From: Omphiscola glabra
Lineage: Eukaryota > Mollusca > Gastropoda > Lymnaeidae
Direction of reading: 5' to 3'
DNA length: 64,000 bases
NCBI GenBank assembly: GCA_964017045.1
Contig: OZ024794.1
Span: 33,945,682 to 34,009,681 of the forward strand
The notes below the pieces were generated by a model. That model ran no database searches. It saw nothing but the letters and a program-made list of their open reading frames with translations, and was not told where the DNA came from. This document shows, piece after piece, positions 52,201 to 55,347 of this stretch (position 1 is the first letter of the stretch; every line of letters begins with the position of its first letter). The translations under genes were made by a program, and so were the position numbers.

Positions 52201-54008
52201 GGAATATTTAGAAACAGCTATAGGCTTTTGCATATTTTTTACGGAAAAAATGAAAAATTTTACATTTAATTTTATTTTAATTACGATATGATTTAAAAGC
52301 TTATTTCTGTATATATATATATATACCACTGGCATGCCCTGTATGTTAAACGTACCCGATAACTAAAAATTTCATTCTGAAGTCTCTATGATCATGACCA
52401 GATTTACACATTTCAGTTTCAGCGCCTTAGTTCGTAAATCTGCTAACCACACCTCAAAAAGTGTATTTCTATAACTTTCAGTTTAATATAATGTTCTTAT
52501 GTCTGCTGTAAATACACCCCCTGATTGCTGCACTCTGAGCAATGGCCTAGGTTGGTCCTATGGGAAATCCGACCCTGGATGTAATTCTACAACAAGACTT
52601 TGAAGGATCCAAGATTAATATGAGAGATCCTTACAATGATGCGATGTCTCGTATCAACAATTTTGCTGAAACAAATGTTATGTTGATGAAAAAAAAGGCA
52701 AACGAATCTAAAATACTATCTAATAAAACAAAGCATCCCCTGAGATTTAAAACCCAAATCATAAAAACGGCTAGCGTTGTCACCAGGATGGACAACTGTC
52801 TGTAACATTACGGACAAATGGGAAACATGTCACATAATCGTCTGTCATTGTTTGTGAAACTTGGAGGGCAACTTATCTAAGAGATGACAAAACTTGAAAT
52901 CATGTCCGGAGAATGAGTATCGTAAGCGCTTATGACATTGACACAAAGAAATTTTTTCGCGAAGTTGAATGCTACACAAGAAACAATGCTGATCATCTAC
53001 TGCATCCTGGTCTAATTCCAGCAGTCTTCACTAAGTCTTGCAATTAGAGAAATAGGCAAGGACAAGGATGAGGCTGAGGAATTAAGCAACGTTCCCTCAC
53101 TTGAAACAAACTACAGTTCAAGTCAAGGCTACTCCTCTAGTAGAAGCCTTGGTCATCTTCGCATGTGAACGAAGAACAATAAAAATAATAATGCAGTAAA
53201 GCGAAGCCACATCATTAAAATATAATTTTGCGTCTTTTGAATGAAATTGTTCTATCGGAAATTAGAATGAAACCAATGTGTTCCAATGTATTTTGTTTGT
53301 ACTTAAGTTAATTAACAAGAATATGTGAAAACATGCAAGAAATAAGAATATAAATTTCTGTCACATACCTTGTTCCACTATTTCTATCTCACCCGATTTC
53401 TTTGAAGAAAACATTCATTCGAAAAAATTAATTTCGTACACATTTCCGGATACACCGACTTTAAAGTAGGCAGCCGTATTTGATTAAAACATGTATTCTC
53501 CGACTACAAGCCTTATTAGTCTAATTAGGGAACTTTTCATGAAAATTATGCCTTGTTGAGTTTCATCAATATTATTAGTAGTACACAATATCTGTTGATG
53601 TAGAGATGTGTGAGAACATCTTTGCTTAACTTTGTATGTGGACTAACTTTAAAGTTACTTTTAATGAGAGATTATTTAGATGTGAAAATCGCAAATGTTT
53701 TTGGTCACAGCTCGCTTAAGTATAGATGATGTACATTTTTAATGTTAAATTATTTATGTTTTCTAGTATGATTTCTGGTATTTATTTAAAGGAAATGAAT
53801 ATATTTACTTTATTGTCGTTATGGAATGGATTCAGTAAATATATAATTTCTGTTGTTATTAGATAGATTCACTAAATGCACATATTCTGTTCTATTCTAT
53901 TTCAGGGTAAATATGACGCTATCAAATTACCCAGAATTTTCCAAAGCGTTCAACTGTCCTCTTGGCTCGCCAATGAACCCAGTGAAAAAATGTGCCGTCT
54001 GGGAATAA
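1147..54008 (+). CDS. M13 metallopeptidase gene 1 (neprilysin/ECE-like), partial at the 5' end
   Basis: This entry gives the gene span; the exons are listed separately. M13 enzymes are membrane-anchored (type II) zinc endopeptidases that cleave small peptides outside the cell. Eleven exons, all on the + strand and with AG/GT boundaries, join to 1692 nt (563 codons plus stop). The phases agree at every junction, including those split within codons: 17152/18810, 20251/45946 and 48621/53906. The order of motifs is that of the family: DTR..Y..C, LIS..G.W, the helical ANYLM block, IGYP-like YGYP, GHEITH, the E-x-x-x-D zinc/catalytic motif, LPGL, HSP, and a C-terminal CAVWE. The N-terminal anchor and first ectodomain exon are off the left edge. 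The exon coding for VNA(Y/F)Y and PAGIL was not found between 20251 and 45946. Splicing the flanking exons directly keeps the frame, so the exon could be lost, strongly diverged, or overlooked. Whether the gene is active is therefore uncertain. I give no symbol because neprilysin, ECE and PHEX-like members cannot be told apart here. Confidence 0.9.
1540..1678. mobile_element. short terminal-inverted-repeat element (MITE-like)
   Basis: The two ends are a perfect inverted repeat, TAGAGATGGGAAT at the left and ATTCCCATCTCTA at the right, enclosing about 113 bp rich in CCGAAC motifs. No transposase is present. If the outer TA is the target duplication, this would fit a Tc1/mariner-like MITE; a hAT origin is possible, but no 8-bp duplication is seen. 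Confidence 0.6.
1766..3134 (-). pseudogene. piggyBac transposase, broken
   Basis: A DDE_Tnp_1_7 (PGBD4-like) cut-and-paste transposase read on the minus strand. The N-terminal part (3134 to 2682) is acidic, rich in D/E/S, and ends near NRYAEQQQ. The catalytic part (2629 to 1766) carries the three Asp contexts expected of the family: [19 protein letters not shown] and GVDLSDEH. The two parts are in different frames, and the frame of the second part runs upstream through the conserved LYWSSD-stop-LWRVPA, so there is one frameshift near 2690 plus one in-frame stop at about 2660. The C-terminal Cys-rich domain after the TFKKHM end is missing. TTAA-flanked termini could not be assigned. It is a dead copy in an intron of M13 gene 1. 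Confidence 0.9.
3135..5727. other. intronic DNA without recognisable genes
   Basis: AT-rich, with homopolymer runs (C run at about 3480, C run at about 4090, T run at about 4415). A degenerate repeat of roughly 30 bp, with GACAACCTTACACA-like cores, fills about 3720-3960, and a weaker relative of it occurs at about 6430-6540. No open frame resembles a protein family I know. Confidence 0.5.
5728..5825. repeat. large near-perfect palindrome
   Basis: An inverted repeat with essentially no loop, centred on GAATTC at 5774-5779. Each arm is about 45 nt and holds ATCCGCACACTTGAATTC and its complement, extending outward through TCGAAATTCA and flanking T/A runs. The only interruptions are single-base differences. 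It could form a cruciform or hairpin; it may be the remains of a fold-back transposon. Confidence 0.85.
5826..6886. other. intronic DNA without recognisable genes
   Basis: Mixed low-copy sequence. Nothing that looks like a coding exon was found, except the start of the next M13 exon at 6887. Confidence 0.45.
6887..7072 (+). CDS. M13 gene 1, exon b
   Basis: A 186-nt exon, phase 0, after TTCTCAG and before GTAAGT. It encodes [14 protein letters not shown], then [12 protein letters not shown] and SLFKVDV. This fits the M13 pattern of a Leu-Ile-x-x-x-G-x-W motif followed by a helix and an LF-x-x-x-V strand. Confidence 0.88.
7595..9200 (-). pseudogene. LINE fragment (RTE-like RT C-terminus plus C2H2 finger)
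   Basis: The minus strand carries the 3' half of a non-LTR retrotransposon ORF in pieces. Around 9060 there is [17 protein letters not shown] (end of the RT). Then come [19 protein letters not shown] and [14 protein letters not shown] (8917-8770), followed after the minisatellite by [19 protein letters not shown] and [11 protein letters not shown] (8110-7960). Finally there is a C2H2 zinc finger, [19 protein letters not shown], at about 7785-7720. This arrangement is known at the C-terminus of such LINE proteins. Frames are broken, and the 50-bp array interrupts the ORF. It is a dead, 5'-truncated copy in the second visible intron of gene 1. Confidence 0.85.
8131..8730. repeat. 50-bp minisatellite born inside the LINE ORF
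   Basis: Twelve nearly identical head-to-tail copies of exactly 50 bp, each containing CCTGCTGGGGAGACCAACCT; copies start at 8131, 8181, 8231 and so on to 8681. On the minus strand the unit reads [13 protein letters not shown], which is single-copy sequence in this kind of LINE. The array therefore arose by local amplification after insertion. Because 50 is not a multiple of 3, it destroys the reading frame. Confidence 0.95.
9201..9818. other. intronic DNA without recognisable genes
   Basis: No repeat family or coding exon recognised before the M13 exon at 9819. Confidence 0.4.
9819..9977 (+). CDS. M13 gene 1, exon c
   Basis: A 159-nt exon, phase 0, after TGATGTAG and before GTATGT. It begins [19 protein letters not shown], which is the family's IDQSG-L-x-x-x-x-Y segment in diverged form, and ends [18 protein letters not shown] second AG a few bases downstream would put the exon out of frame, so the acceptor at 9818 is preferred. 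Confidence 0.85.
9978..11249. other. intronic DNA without recognisable genes
   Basis: Immediately after the donor, at about 9980-10250, a degenerate repeat of roughly 30 bp (cores such as ACATCTATAAC and TATGGCATAC) is visible. The rest is AT-rich with a G run at about 11130. No protein-family match was seen. Confidence 0.4.
11250..12720 (+). pseudogene. Jockey/I-like LINE fragment (endonuclease and RT)
   Basis: Pieces of a non-LTR retrotransposon pol on the + strand. [12 protein letters not shown] (about 11262) is the start of the APE-type endonuclease, followed by [16 protein letters not shown] (about 11608) and SRPNITLVS. The RT part has [20 protein letters not shown] (about 11895) and MYVDDLIIW (Y-V-D-D in place of the usual Y/F-A-D-D, about 11977). 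Downstream are [22 protein letters not shown] and RIRL pieces. Large parts of the RT are deleted between 11790 and 11890. Several frameshifts make it non-functional. Confidence 0.85.
12049..12201. repeat. 51-bp (17-codon) triplication inside the LINE RT
   Basis: Three head-to-tail copies of a 51-bp unit containing TCTTCTATCAACAGGTT, starting at 12049, 12100 and 12151. In the RT frame each copy reads SSINRF..RWHLEI, after which the normal sequence [10 protein letters not shown] follows. Because 51 is a multiple of 3, the duplication is in frame. Confidence 0.92.
12962..14397 (-). mobile_element. non-autonomous Helitron, family A, copy 1
   Basis: The element is oriented on the minus strand. 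Its 3' end, at the left, has the expected Helitron form: a GC hairpin (CCCAGCAAATTTGCCGGG), then TATATCTG, then CTAG, with a host T next. The body contains strings of GATCCC/GGTGGG motifs (about 13040-13220) and degenerate copies of a repeat of about 170 bp holding TATAGCTCATATAAG and GGGGCCCC. The 5' end at the right resembles Helitron heads (TATATATATAAAAGTGC). No protein is encoded. It continues directly into a second copy. Confidence 0.65.
14398..15345 (-). mobile_element. non-autonomous Helitron, family A, copy 2 (truncated)
   Basis: Starts with the same hairpin-plus-tail end as copy 1, but with terminal CTAC instead of CTAG, then repeats the whole body order: AGCATTCGGAACGAA, GATCCC motifs, ATAGCTTATATAAGGAAA and ATCGAACTTTCTGG. 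The copy breaks off at a (TA)n run near 15345. Copies 1 and 2 are head to tail with no spacer. Confidence 0.6.
15508..15843 (+). pseudogene. LINE 3' end fragment (RTE/CR1-type RT C-terminus)
   Basis: An open frame that enters from GGTGGCGG and ends in TAA at 15841. It contains [38 protein letters not shown] and [15 protein letters not shown]. This is the typical C-terminal stretch of a large group of animal non-LTR retrotransposons. It is 5'-truncated, with an A/AAG-rich tail after the stop. Confidence 0.85.
15854..16347. mobile_element. possible TIR element of about 494 bp
   Basis: AGAAGTGGCA at the left is mirrored by TGCCACTTCT at the right. The interior is AT-rich, with several TACGTCAC motifs and no ORF. 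No clear target duplication is visible, so the 10-bp match could be accidental. Confidence 0.35.
16385..16645 (-). CDS. unrecognised ORF, probably repeat-derived
   Basis: An 86-codon open frame with a balanced, protein-like composition, including [20 protein letters not shown] and [13 protein letters not shown]. It does not look like low-complexity shadow coding. I do not recognise the family. It lies in an M13 intron on the opposite strand, next to LINE and TIR-like debris, so a transposon origin is most likely. Confidence 0.3.
   Translation of the reverse strand: MFKSLYFIPTIAQYKFNIAAEDLNLHFVITSPERFPHSYPVDFHWEYDESVITAALLKDAAKYNRKFILCSFKNICNFLISLTSRK
16739..16831 (+). CDS. M13 gene 1, exon d
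   Basis: A 93-nt exon, phase 0, between AATTCAG and GTAAGA. It encodes [18 protein letters not shown] and ends KLDSW. It corresponds to the short linker of the family ahead of the helical domain, where a (V/I)Y-x-x-x-x-x-x-L is followed by a W. Confidence 0.8.
17025..17152 (+). CDS. M13 gene 1, exon e
   Basis: A 128-nt exon between TTTTCAG and GTAAGT, ending in phase 2. It begins [16 protein letters not shown] and ends ILETHDKE, the last Glu codon being completed by the next exon. A 1.5-kb microsatellite block starts only about 35 nt after its donor. Confidence 0.82.
17190..18760. repeat. (TATG)n / (TG)n microsatellite block
   Basis: A long run of TATG, TGTG and TGCG repeats, densest at 17190-17460, 17480-18000 and 18020-18320, with a further (TG)n stretch at 18540-18760. 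Open frames in this stretch are artefacts of the repeat. Confidence 0.95.
18810..18996 (+). CDS. M13 gene 1, exon f
   Basis: A 187-nt exon after AATTTCAG and before GTATGC; its first base completes a Glu codon. It contains [13 protein letters not shown], then the C-x-x-x-T element [20 protein letters not shown], followed by EHSF. This is the hallmark ANYLMWR...C-x-x-x-T-x-x-x-x-G-x-A-x-x-x-x-Y-V block of M13 enzymes. Confidence 0.93.
18997..19976. other. intron with degenerate repeats
   Basis: Contains loosely repeated GATTGATTxxxxGGATGAAT-like motifs (about 19250-19780), a short (TA)n and a C run at about 19862. No coding exon was seen. Confidence 0.4.
19977..20251 (+). CDS. M13 gene 1, exon g
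   Basis: A 275-nt exon after CTTCAAG, with the donor placed at CA|GTAATT (phase 2). An in-frame TAA at 20253 means the donor cannot lie further on. It encodes [20 protein letters not shown], then YGYPDWILD and DSYYANF, then [13 protein letters not shown]. These match the W-M-D/E...T...A..K, I-G-Y-P and F-x-N elements of the family. If unspliced, the protein would end here at PETLQ. Confidence 0.9.
20256..20589. other. intronic DNA without recognisable genes
   Basis: No exon-like segment was found directly after exon g. This is where the next M13 exon (VNA(Y/F)Y / PAGIL) would be expected in a compact gene. Confidence 0.4.
20590..24181 (-). pseudogene. CR1/Jockey-like LINE, nearly full length but decayed
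   Basis: Read on the minus strand from 24181. An N-terminal region has GDVHMNPSP and a PHD/esterase-type zinc finger ([11 protein letters not shown], then [10 protein letters not shown]) at about 23900-23780. The endonuclease end has [11 protein letters not shown] (about 22840). The RT has [29 protein letters not shown] and RMFADDCF (21800-21540). The C-terminus has [19 protein letters not shown] (about 21120). The left end is a GAACAA-repeat tail at about 20592, as expected for the 3' end of this class. Many stops and frameshifts separate the pieces. Confidence 0.85.
24182..25294. other. intronic DNA without recognisable genes
   Basis: Three loosely similar segments with GAGGTAGTTCCCAGC occur at about 24870-24980. 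Otherwise unique-looking AT-rich sequence. Confidence 0.35.
25295..25640 (+). pseudogene. hAT-superfamily (ZMYM1-like) transposase fragment
   Basis: An open stretch reads [20 protein letters not shown] and then [16 protein letters not shown]. This resembles the central part of hAT-derived ZMYM1/TTF-finger transposases, where GYDNGANMAGK-like motifs are conserved. It is interrupted by a stop right after KSAQK; the remainder is in other frames and weak. No termini could be assigned. Confidence 0.55.
25641..27319. other. intronic DNA without recognisable genes
   Basis: AT-rich, with a C run at about 27053. No M13-like or other exon was recognised. Confidence 0.4.
27320..30308 (-). pseudogene. 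RTE-like LINE, decayed
   Basis: On the minus strand, N to C: the endonuclease start [17 protein letters not shown] (30170-30120), [21 protein letters not shown] (about 29740), [15 protein letters not shown] and [10 protein letters not shown]. The RT has [29 protein letters not shown] (about 28540), [19 protein letters not shown] (about 28150) and a mutated catalytic box, VANLID, where F-A-D-D-x-D is normal. The C-terminal [20 protein letters not shown] is at about 27570. A (GAT)n-type tail at 27320-27350 marks the 3' end. Several frameshifts and the lost Asp pair show it is inactive. Confidence 0.87.
27648..27726. repeat. perfect 32-bp inverted repeat with 15-nt loop
   Basis: Left arm 27648-27679 (containing AGCAGATGCCAAGAATGCT) and right arm 27695-27726 are exact reverse complements, separated by 15 nt. 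The arms are LINE sequence (the segment before the ITNEQV motif), so part of the LINE has been duplicated in reverse orientation. Confidence 0.95.
30480..30655 (+). mobile_element. CR1/L2-type 3' end or SINE with (AAT)n tail
   Basis: A GC-rich near-palindrome at 30593-30630 (AGCGCGGCGAGCCCAGCC, then CCTAGG, then CCGCGCT), followed by ATATAAGACAAC and (TAA)n. The same stem recurs in imperfect or inverted form at 59811-59848, and a related tail is seen at about 51960-52015. It is therefore the conserved 3' end of a retroelement family. Confidence 0.6.
30656..31008. other. intronic DNA without recognisable genes
   Basis: About 350 bp between two mobile elements. Nothing recognised. Confidence 0.4.
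31009..31756 (-). mobile_element. 748-bp Helitron deletion derivative
   Basis: On the minus strand the element begins with TC (TCTATACATATATAAG, from 31756) and ends with a GC hairpin (GGCGTGCAACGCATGCC), a short spacer and CTAG (31012-31009). The host bases are A before TC and T after CTAG, the classic Helitron A/T target. The 3' part (31009 to about 31240) is homologous to the end of the Helitron protein gene at 38414-38640. The rest is three degenerate copies of the repeat of about 170 bp also found at 42950-45660. It therefore looks like an internal deletion of that autonomous family. Confidence 0.8.
31801..32525. repeat. (CTGT)n then (CTAC)n microsatellite
   Basis: About 520 bp of CTGT/CTCT repeats followed by about 200 bp of CTAC repeats. 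Long open frames here (Leu/Ser/Cys-rich, Pro/Thr/Tyr-rich) are repeat artefacts. Confidence 0.97.
32690..32965. repeat. (CTAC)n / (ATCC)n / (CTAT)n microsatellite
   Basis: Continuation of the microsatellite zone after about 165 bp of non-repeat sequence, with CTAC, CATC and CTAT units in succession. Confidence 0.95.
32966..34566. other. intronic DNA without recognisable genes
   Basis: Very AT-rich, with a G run at about 34225. No conserved coding segment was recognised. Confidence 0.45.
34567..34725. repeat. 18/36-bp minisatellite
   Basis: Alternating 18-bp units, AACTAGACCACTAAGTTC and AATAGACCTCTAAGGTC, giving a 36-bp higher period and collapsing to a pure 18-bp period at the right end. 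The apparent Arg/Ser-rich reading frame is a by-product. Confidence 0.9.
34726..35231. other. intronic DNA without recognisable genes
   Basis: AT-rich. No feature seen until the MITE at 35232. Confidence 0.4.
35232..35627. mobile_element. Harbinger-type MITE with TAA target duplication
   Basis: The left end GGGGCTGTCCATTAATTATG and the right end are inverted repeats of about 26 bp. The element is flanked on both sides by TAA (35229-35231 and 35628-35630), the 3-bp target typical of PIF/Harbinger elements. The interior holds G-rich blocks next to TTGACAAGTTGTTGACAAG on both sides of an AT-rich centre. There is no ORF. A relative lies at 63452-63605. Confidence 0.85.
35631..36949. other. intronic DNA without recognisable genes
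   Basis: AT-rich. An 83-codon minus-strand frame at 36489-36238 has no family resemblance I can name and is probably chance. Confidence 0.4.
36950..38400 (+). mobile_element. non-autonomous Helitron, family A, inverted copy
   Basis: The sequence order is the reverse complement of the copy at 12962-14397. The head TTTATAAAAGTGAACATTTG is at about 36955, ATCTTTACCAAATTTAGC at about 37018, the CGATATTTCAG counterpart at about 37390, the GGGCCCC segment at about 37562, and a long run of GGGATCCCACCGAGGAAA-type units at 38020-38400. The 3' hairpin and CTAG end are absent; the copy stops about 14 bp short of the terminus of the Helitron at 38414. Confidence 0.6.
38440..42847 (-). pseudogene. Helitron RepHel protein (HUH nuclease plus Pif1 helicase), broken
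   Basis: The reading starts at ATG 42847 ([13 protein letters not shown]). Next comes an Arg-rich repeat ([17 protein letters not shown], about three copies), then the Helitron N-domain with a Cys pair (LCVFC..., [14 protein letters not shown]). The Rep part has [18 protein letters not shown] (about 41480) and the HUH motif [11 protein letters not shown] (about 41245), followed by two Tyr in [12 protein letters not shown] (about 40815). The helicase has Walker [10 protein letters not shown] (about 39765), a Walker B-like LVIWNECTM (about 39520), [13 protein letters not shown] (about 39410) and the C-terminal [14 protein letters not shown] (about 38640). I count seven in-frame stops and five frameshifts (near 41343, 40015, 39445, 39085 and 38615), so it is dead. 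The Walker B Asp is replaced by Asn. Confidence 0.92.
42950..45660. repeat. degenerate ~170-bp tandem array inside the Helitron
   Basis: Repeated cores, in order: GAATGGTGTAGGAGCGCATA, TATATAGCTCATATAAG, a GGGCCCC-like or GGCCAACGGCC palindrome, AAACGGAATATTTTAAAATG, and CACTAAAGTTTTATCGCAAT. Spacings between successive GGTGT..GAGCGC cores at the right end are 167-174 bp. At the right the copies alternate between a CCCCTGGCTCAAAA type and a CCAACGGCC type, suggesting a higher-order dimer. Divergence increases to the left. Confidence 0.8.
45946..46138 (+). CDS. M13 gene 1, exon with the HExxH zinc site
   Basis: A 193-nt exon after TTTTAAG and before GTAAGT; its first base completes a codon begun in the previous exon. 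It encodes [19 protein letters not shown], where HEITH (45983-45997) is the zinc-binding and catalytic helix. It continues [20 protein letters not shown] and CLADQYSS, as in the family. It lies immediately right of the Helitron. The segment that should precede it (VNA(Y/F)Y...PAGIL) is not attached here. Confidence 0.95.
46139..46927. other. intron without recognisable genes
   Basis: Contains two AGGAAGTGGGTCA motifs (46349 and 46512). No repeat family recognised. Confidence 0.4.
46928..47083 (+). CDS. M13 gene 1, exon with the third zinc ligand
   Basis: A 156-nt exon, phase 0, between TTCTAAG and GTACGG. It encodes [20 protein letters not shown]; the Glu (46952-46954) and the Asp four residues on (46964-46966) correspond to the E and D of the family's ENIAD motif, here changed to EDICD, with NN in place of GG. 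Then come [27 protein letters not shown]. The zinc ligand is kept although the surrounding motif is unusually diverged. The last 12 or so bases and the donor belong to a tandem repeat. Confidence 0.93.
47070..47262. repeat. ~60-bp tandem repeat covering an exon end and its splice donor
   Basis: Copies are marked by TTTAGCCAGGTACGGGGAAT (exon end and real donor, TAG at 47077), GTAGCCAGGTACGAGGAAT (47136), TTTGGCCGGGTACAGTGTG (47197) and a partial TTTTAGCACAGG (47257). Spacings are 59, 61 and 60 bp. The second and third copies still contain a GT at the donor position. The array ends where a hAT-like element starts. Confidence 0.85.
47262..47720 (+). pseudogene. hAT transposase fragment with 5' terminus
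   Basis: Begins with a hAT-type terminal sequence, CAGGTGTCGGGAACCTATGG, and the subterminal TGGCTCGCG / GTGGCTC motifs common in that superfamily. Downstream, in broken frames, are a BED-finger-like [19 protein letters not shown] and then [20 protein letters not shown], typical of ZBED/SCAND3-like hAT transposases. The matching right terminus was not found. Confidence 0.7.
47721..48538. other. intron without recognisable genes
   Basis: AT-rich. A short run of similar units, CAAATTTCCGTCGA, is at about 48368-48400. Confidence 0.4.
48539..48621 (+). CDS. M13 gene 1, exon with the HSP motif
   Basis: An 83-nt exon after GTTTACAG and before GTGAGA, ending in phase 2. It encodes [10 protein letters not shown] and [13 protein letters not shown]. 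The Cys and the D-x-H-S-P-x-x-x-R pattern match the family, with His at 48602-48604 (transition-state residue in neprilysin) and the R shared with the next exon. The usual W before the Cys is absent. About the last 39 nt belong to the 63-bp array that follows. Confidence 0.92.
48582..48905. repeat. 63-bp tandem repeat covering an exon end and its splice donor
   Basis: Five copies with an exact 63-bp period (ACGCACAGCCC starts at about 48600, 48663, 48726, 48789 and 48852). Each unit contains the end of the exon (HSP codons) and the donor region. Copy 1 is the true donor, CGGTGAG. Copies 3, 4 and 5 keep GTGAG; copy 2 has GATGAG and has lost the GT. The period is a multiple of 3, but in the coding frame each donor reads CGG TGA, so using a downstream copy would put a stop codon into the mRNA. 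Confidence 0.95.
48906..49445. other. intron without recognisable genes
   Basis: No coding exon seen. A GATATACCCGGCC motif at about 49222 weakly recalls the Helitron family A tail. Confidence 0.35.
49454..49609. mobile_element. 156-bp hAT-type MITE
   Basis: Inverted ends CAGTCGCGTAGCG (left) and CGCTACGTCACTG (right, one mismatch when reversed), flanked on both sides by the 8-bp duplication GTACTAAG (49446-49453 and 49610-49617). The interior has GGGGGGC and GGGCGC tracts and no ORF. An 8-bp target and CAG ends are diagnostic of hAT elements. Confidence 0.9.
49640..49850 (+). pseudogene. LINE RT C-terminal fragment
   Basis: Reads GHIERMLDF, then [20 protein letters not shown] in a neighbouring frame. 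This resembles the C-terminal RWLDDVEKDLR..G..W segment of RTE/Jockey-type LINE proteins. Short and frame-broken. Confidence 0.5.
49851..50659. other. intron without recognisable genes
   Basis: AT-rich. Nothing recognised. Confidence 0.35.
50660..50870. repeat. ~35-bp degenerate tandem repeat
   Basis: Units carry ACCTATGCTATTTCT followed by an ATAATATAGAACAA-like spacer. About five to six diverged copies. Confidence 0.6.
51270..52180. repeat. ~35-bp tandem repeat split by a LINE fragment
   Basis: Units AATGTAAGCAGTTGTATATA with TGTGCTT spacers repeat every 34-36 bp at 51270-51597, and again in diverged form at about 52022-52180 (AATGTAAACAGTTGCATATA). The sequence between them is retroelement-derived, so the array was interrupted by an insertion. 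Confidence 0.75.
51598..52020 (+). mobile_element. CR1/L2-like LINE 3' end
   Basis: A short open stretch, [20 protein letters not shown], ending in TGA (about 51750-51822), is the usual C-terminus of CR1/L2-type LINE proteins. It is followed by a 3' UTR of about 190 bp with a diverged stem (CAGTGTGCCTAGCACTGGC) and a short TAAT-rich tail. 5'-truncated. Confidence 0.65.
52560..52805 (+). CDS. unrecognised ORF, 81 codons
   Basis: [20 protein letters not shown] onward, Lys/Asn-rich, ending RMDNCL. No family recognised. It lies in the last intron of gene 1 next to LINE debris, in the same orientation as the gene. It is not an M13 exon, and could be a transposon relic or chance. Confidence 0.2.
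   Translation: MGNPTLDVILQQDFEGSKINMRDPYNDAMSRINNFAETNVMLMKKKANESKILSNKTKHPLRFKTQIIKTASVVTRMDNCL
52806..53905. other. last intron of M13 gene 1, rest
   Basis: AT-rich. No repeat family or exon recognised before the acceptor at 53905. Confidence 0.4.
53906..54008 (+). CDS. M13 gene 1, last exon
   Basis: A 103-nt exon after CTATTTCAG; the first base completes the Arg codon of the HSP exon. It encodes [20 protein letters not shown] and then [13 protein letters not shown] before TAA at 54006. This is the family's C-terminal signature: F-x-C-x-x-G-x-x-M-N-P-x-x-x-C-x-V-W. Confidence 0.96.
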
Positions 54009-54334
54009 GGAATAGGAACCCTTTCTAACGGGATGTAATACACATATATAGCTAGATCCCTGTGTTCTGTGCTAGATCACATAGAACAATAATTAGATCC
54101 TTGTGTTCTTGGATAGATCACATAGAGCAATTTCGCAGAGCCAAAGAATTCTTAAAGATTAATTCAAAGATATGAAATAACATCATTTATTTTAAGTTTA
54201 TGTAAGAAAGTAAACAGTTTACAATTTATACAATATGTTGTCATGAGAATGTTTTATTTGGATCAATTGACATCTGTCAGAAAACTTTCCTCTACGTGAA
54301 AATTAAAAAATCAAAGTACACATCACACATATAC

Positions 54335-54340
54335 AATAAA
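54335..54340 (+). terminator. candidate polyadenylation signal of M13 gene 1
   Basis: An AATAAA 327 nt after the stop codon, in AT-rich sequence. It is a candidate only, from position and motif. Confidence 0.35.
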
Positions 54341-54511
54341 TGTGTAACATGTAATGCTCATTTGAAATCGTGAGTAGTTACATAAAGCTCATTTAAAAAA
54401 AAATTAAATCTATAAACTTTCATAACTATCTAAAAGCTAGAGTATTTCTATACTAAGTGCTAATATTTGTCCAGCAACACTTTATCAACAGTTTCATTCC
54501 ATATAACTATA

Positions 54512-54700
54512 TCTACTGCCTAGTAACTCTCTTTTTTTACTGCCTAGTAACTCTGTCTTCGCTGCCTAGTGAAGATCACATTTTACTGCCTAGTAACTCC
54601 TGCCTAGTAACTGTGTCTTCGCTGCCTAGTAAAGATCTCTGTTTACCGCCTATTAACTCTGTCTTTACTCGCTGGTAACTTTGTCTTTGATGCCTCTTAA
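54512..54700. repeat. degenerate tandem repeat, CTGCCTAGTAACT core
   Basis: About eight diverged units, each with (C)TGCCTAGTAACTCTGTCTT or a close variant; spacing varies between about 16 and 30 bp. Confidence 0.7.
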
Positions 54701-54940
54701 TTGTCAGGTAATCATTTACGATCAAGTAAGTGTCTAGTATTTCCGTAAAGCAATACTCATACAAGCATGTGACTTTTATAAACATTAAAATAAAAGTTCT
54801 ATAGTGCCAATAAAATGCTGATCTCGTTATGTGTCATAAGTCTCTAGTTTAAAAACAGTGGATTCATTCAAAATCATTTTGAATTGTTAAAGGTGATAAA
54901 AAAGCTCCCAATTATTTTATTAAGCGCAAGACGAAGTAAT

Positions 54941-54941
<1 letters not shown>

Positions 54942-55029
<88 letters not shown>

Positions 55030-55146
55030 GCTACTACTGCTACTACTGCTACTACTGCTGCTACTGCTGCTACTGCTGCTACTGCTGCTACTGCTGCTAC
55101 TGCTGCTACTGCTGCTGCTGCTGCTGCTACTGCTACTGCTGCTGCT

Positions 55147-55177
<31 letters not shown>

Positions 55178-55215
55178 CTACTGCTACTGCTACTGCTACT
55201 ACTACTACTACTAAT
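54942..55215. repeat. (CTA)n(CTG)n trinucleotide microsatellite
   Basis: A compound CTA/CTG run of about 270 bp on the + strand. The long poly-Ser and poly-Leu frames are artefacts. A second block of the same type, in the same orientation, lies at 58828-58916. Confidence 0.97.
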
Positions 55216-55347
55216 AAAAATAATAATAATAATAATAATAATAATAAAGTTCATTTGAAAAATCACGCTTCATCCCCAAAGGCTCGAAGCGCGGTACAAA
55301 AACTAAGCTGGGAGATAATAACAAGCTGGAAAAGATTGTAGACATCA

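Noticed and set aside
54874..55266. Poly-Ser and poly-Leu frames
   Set aside because: Trinucleotide repeat read in different frames.
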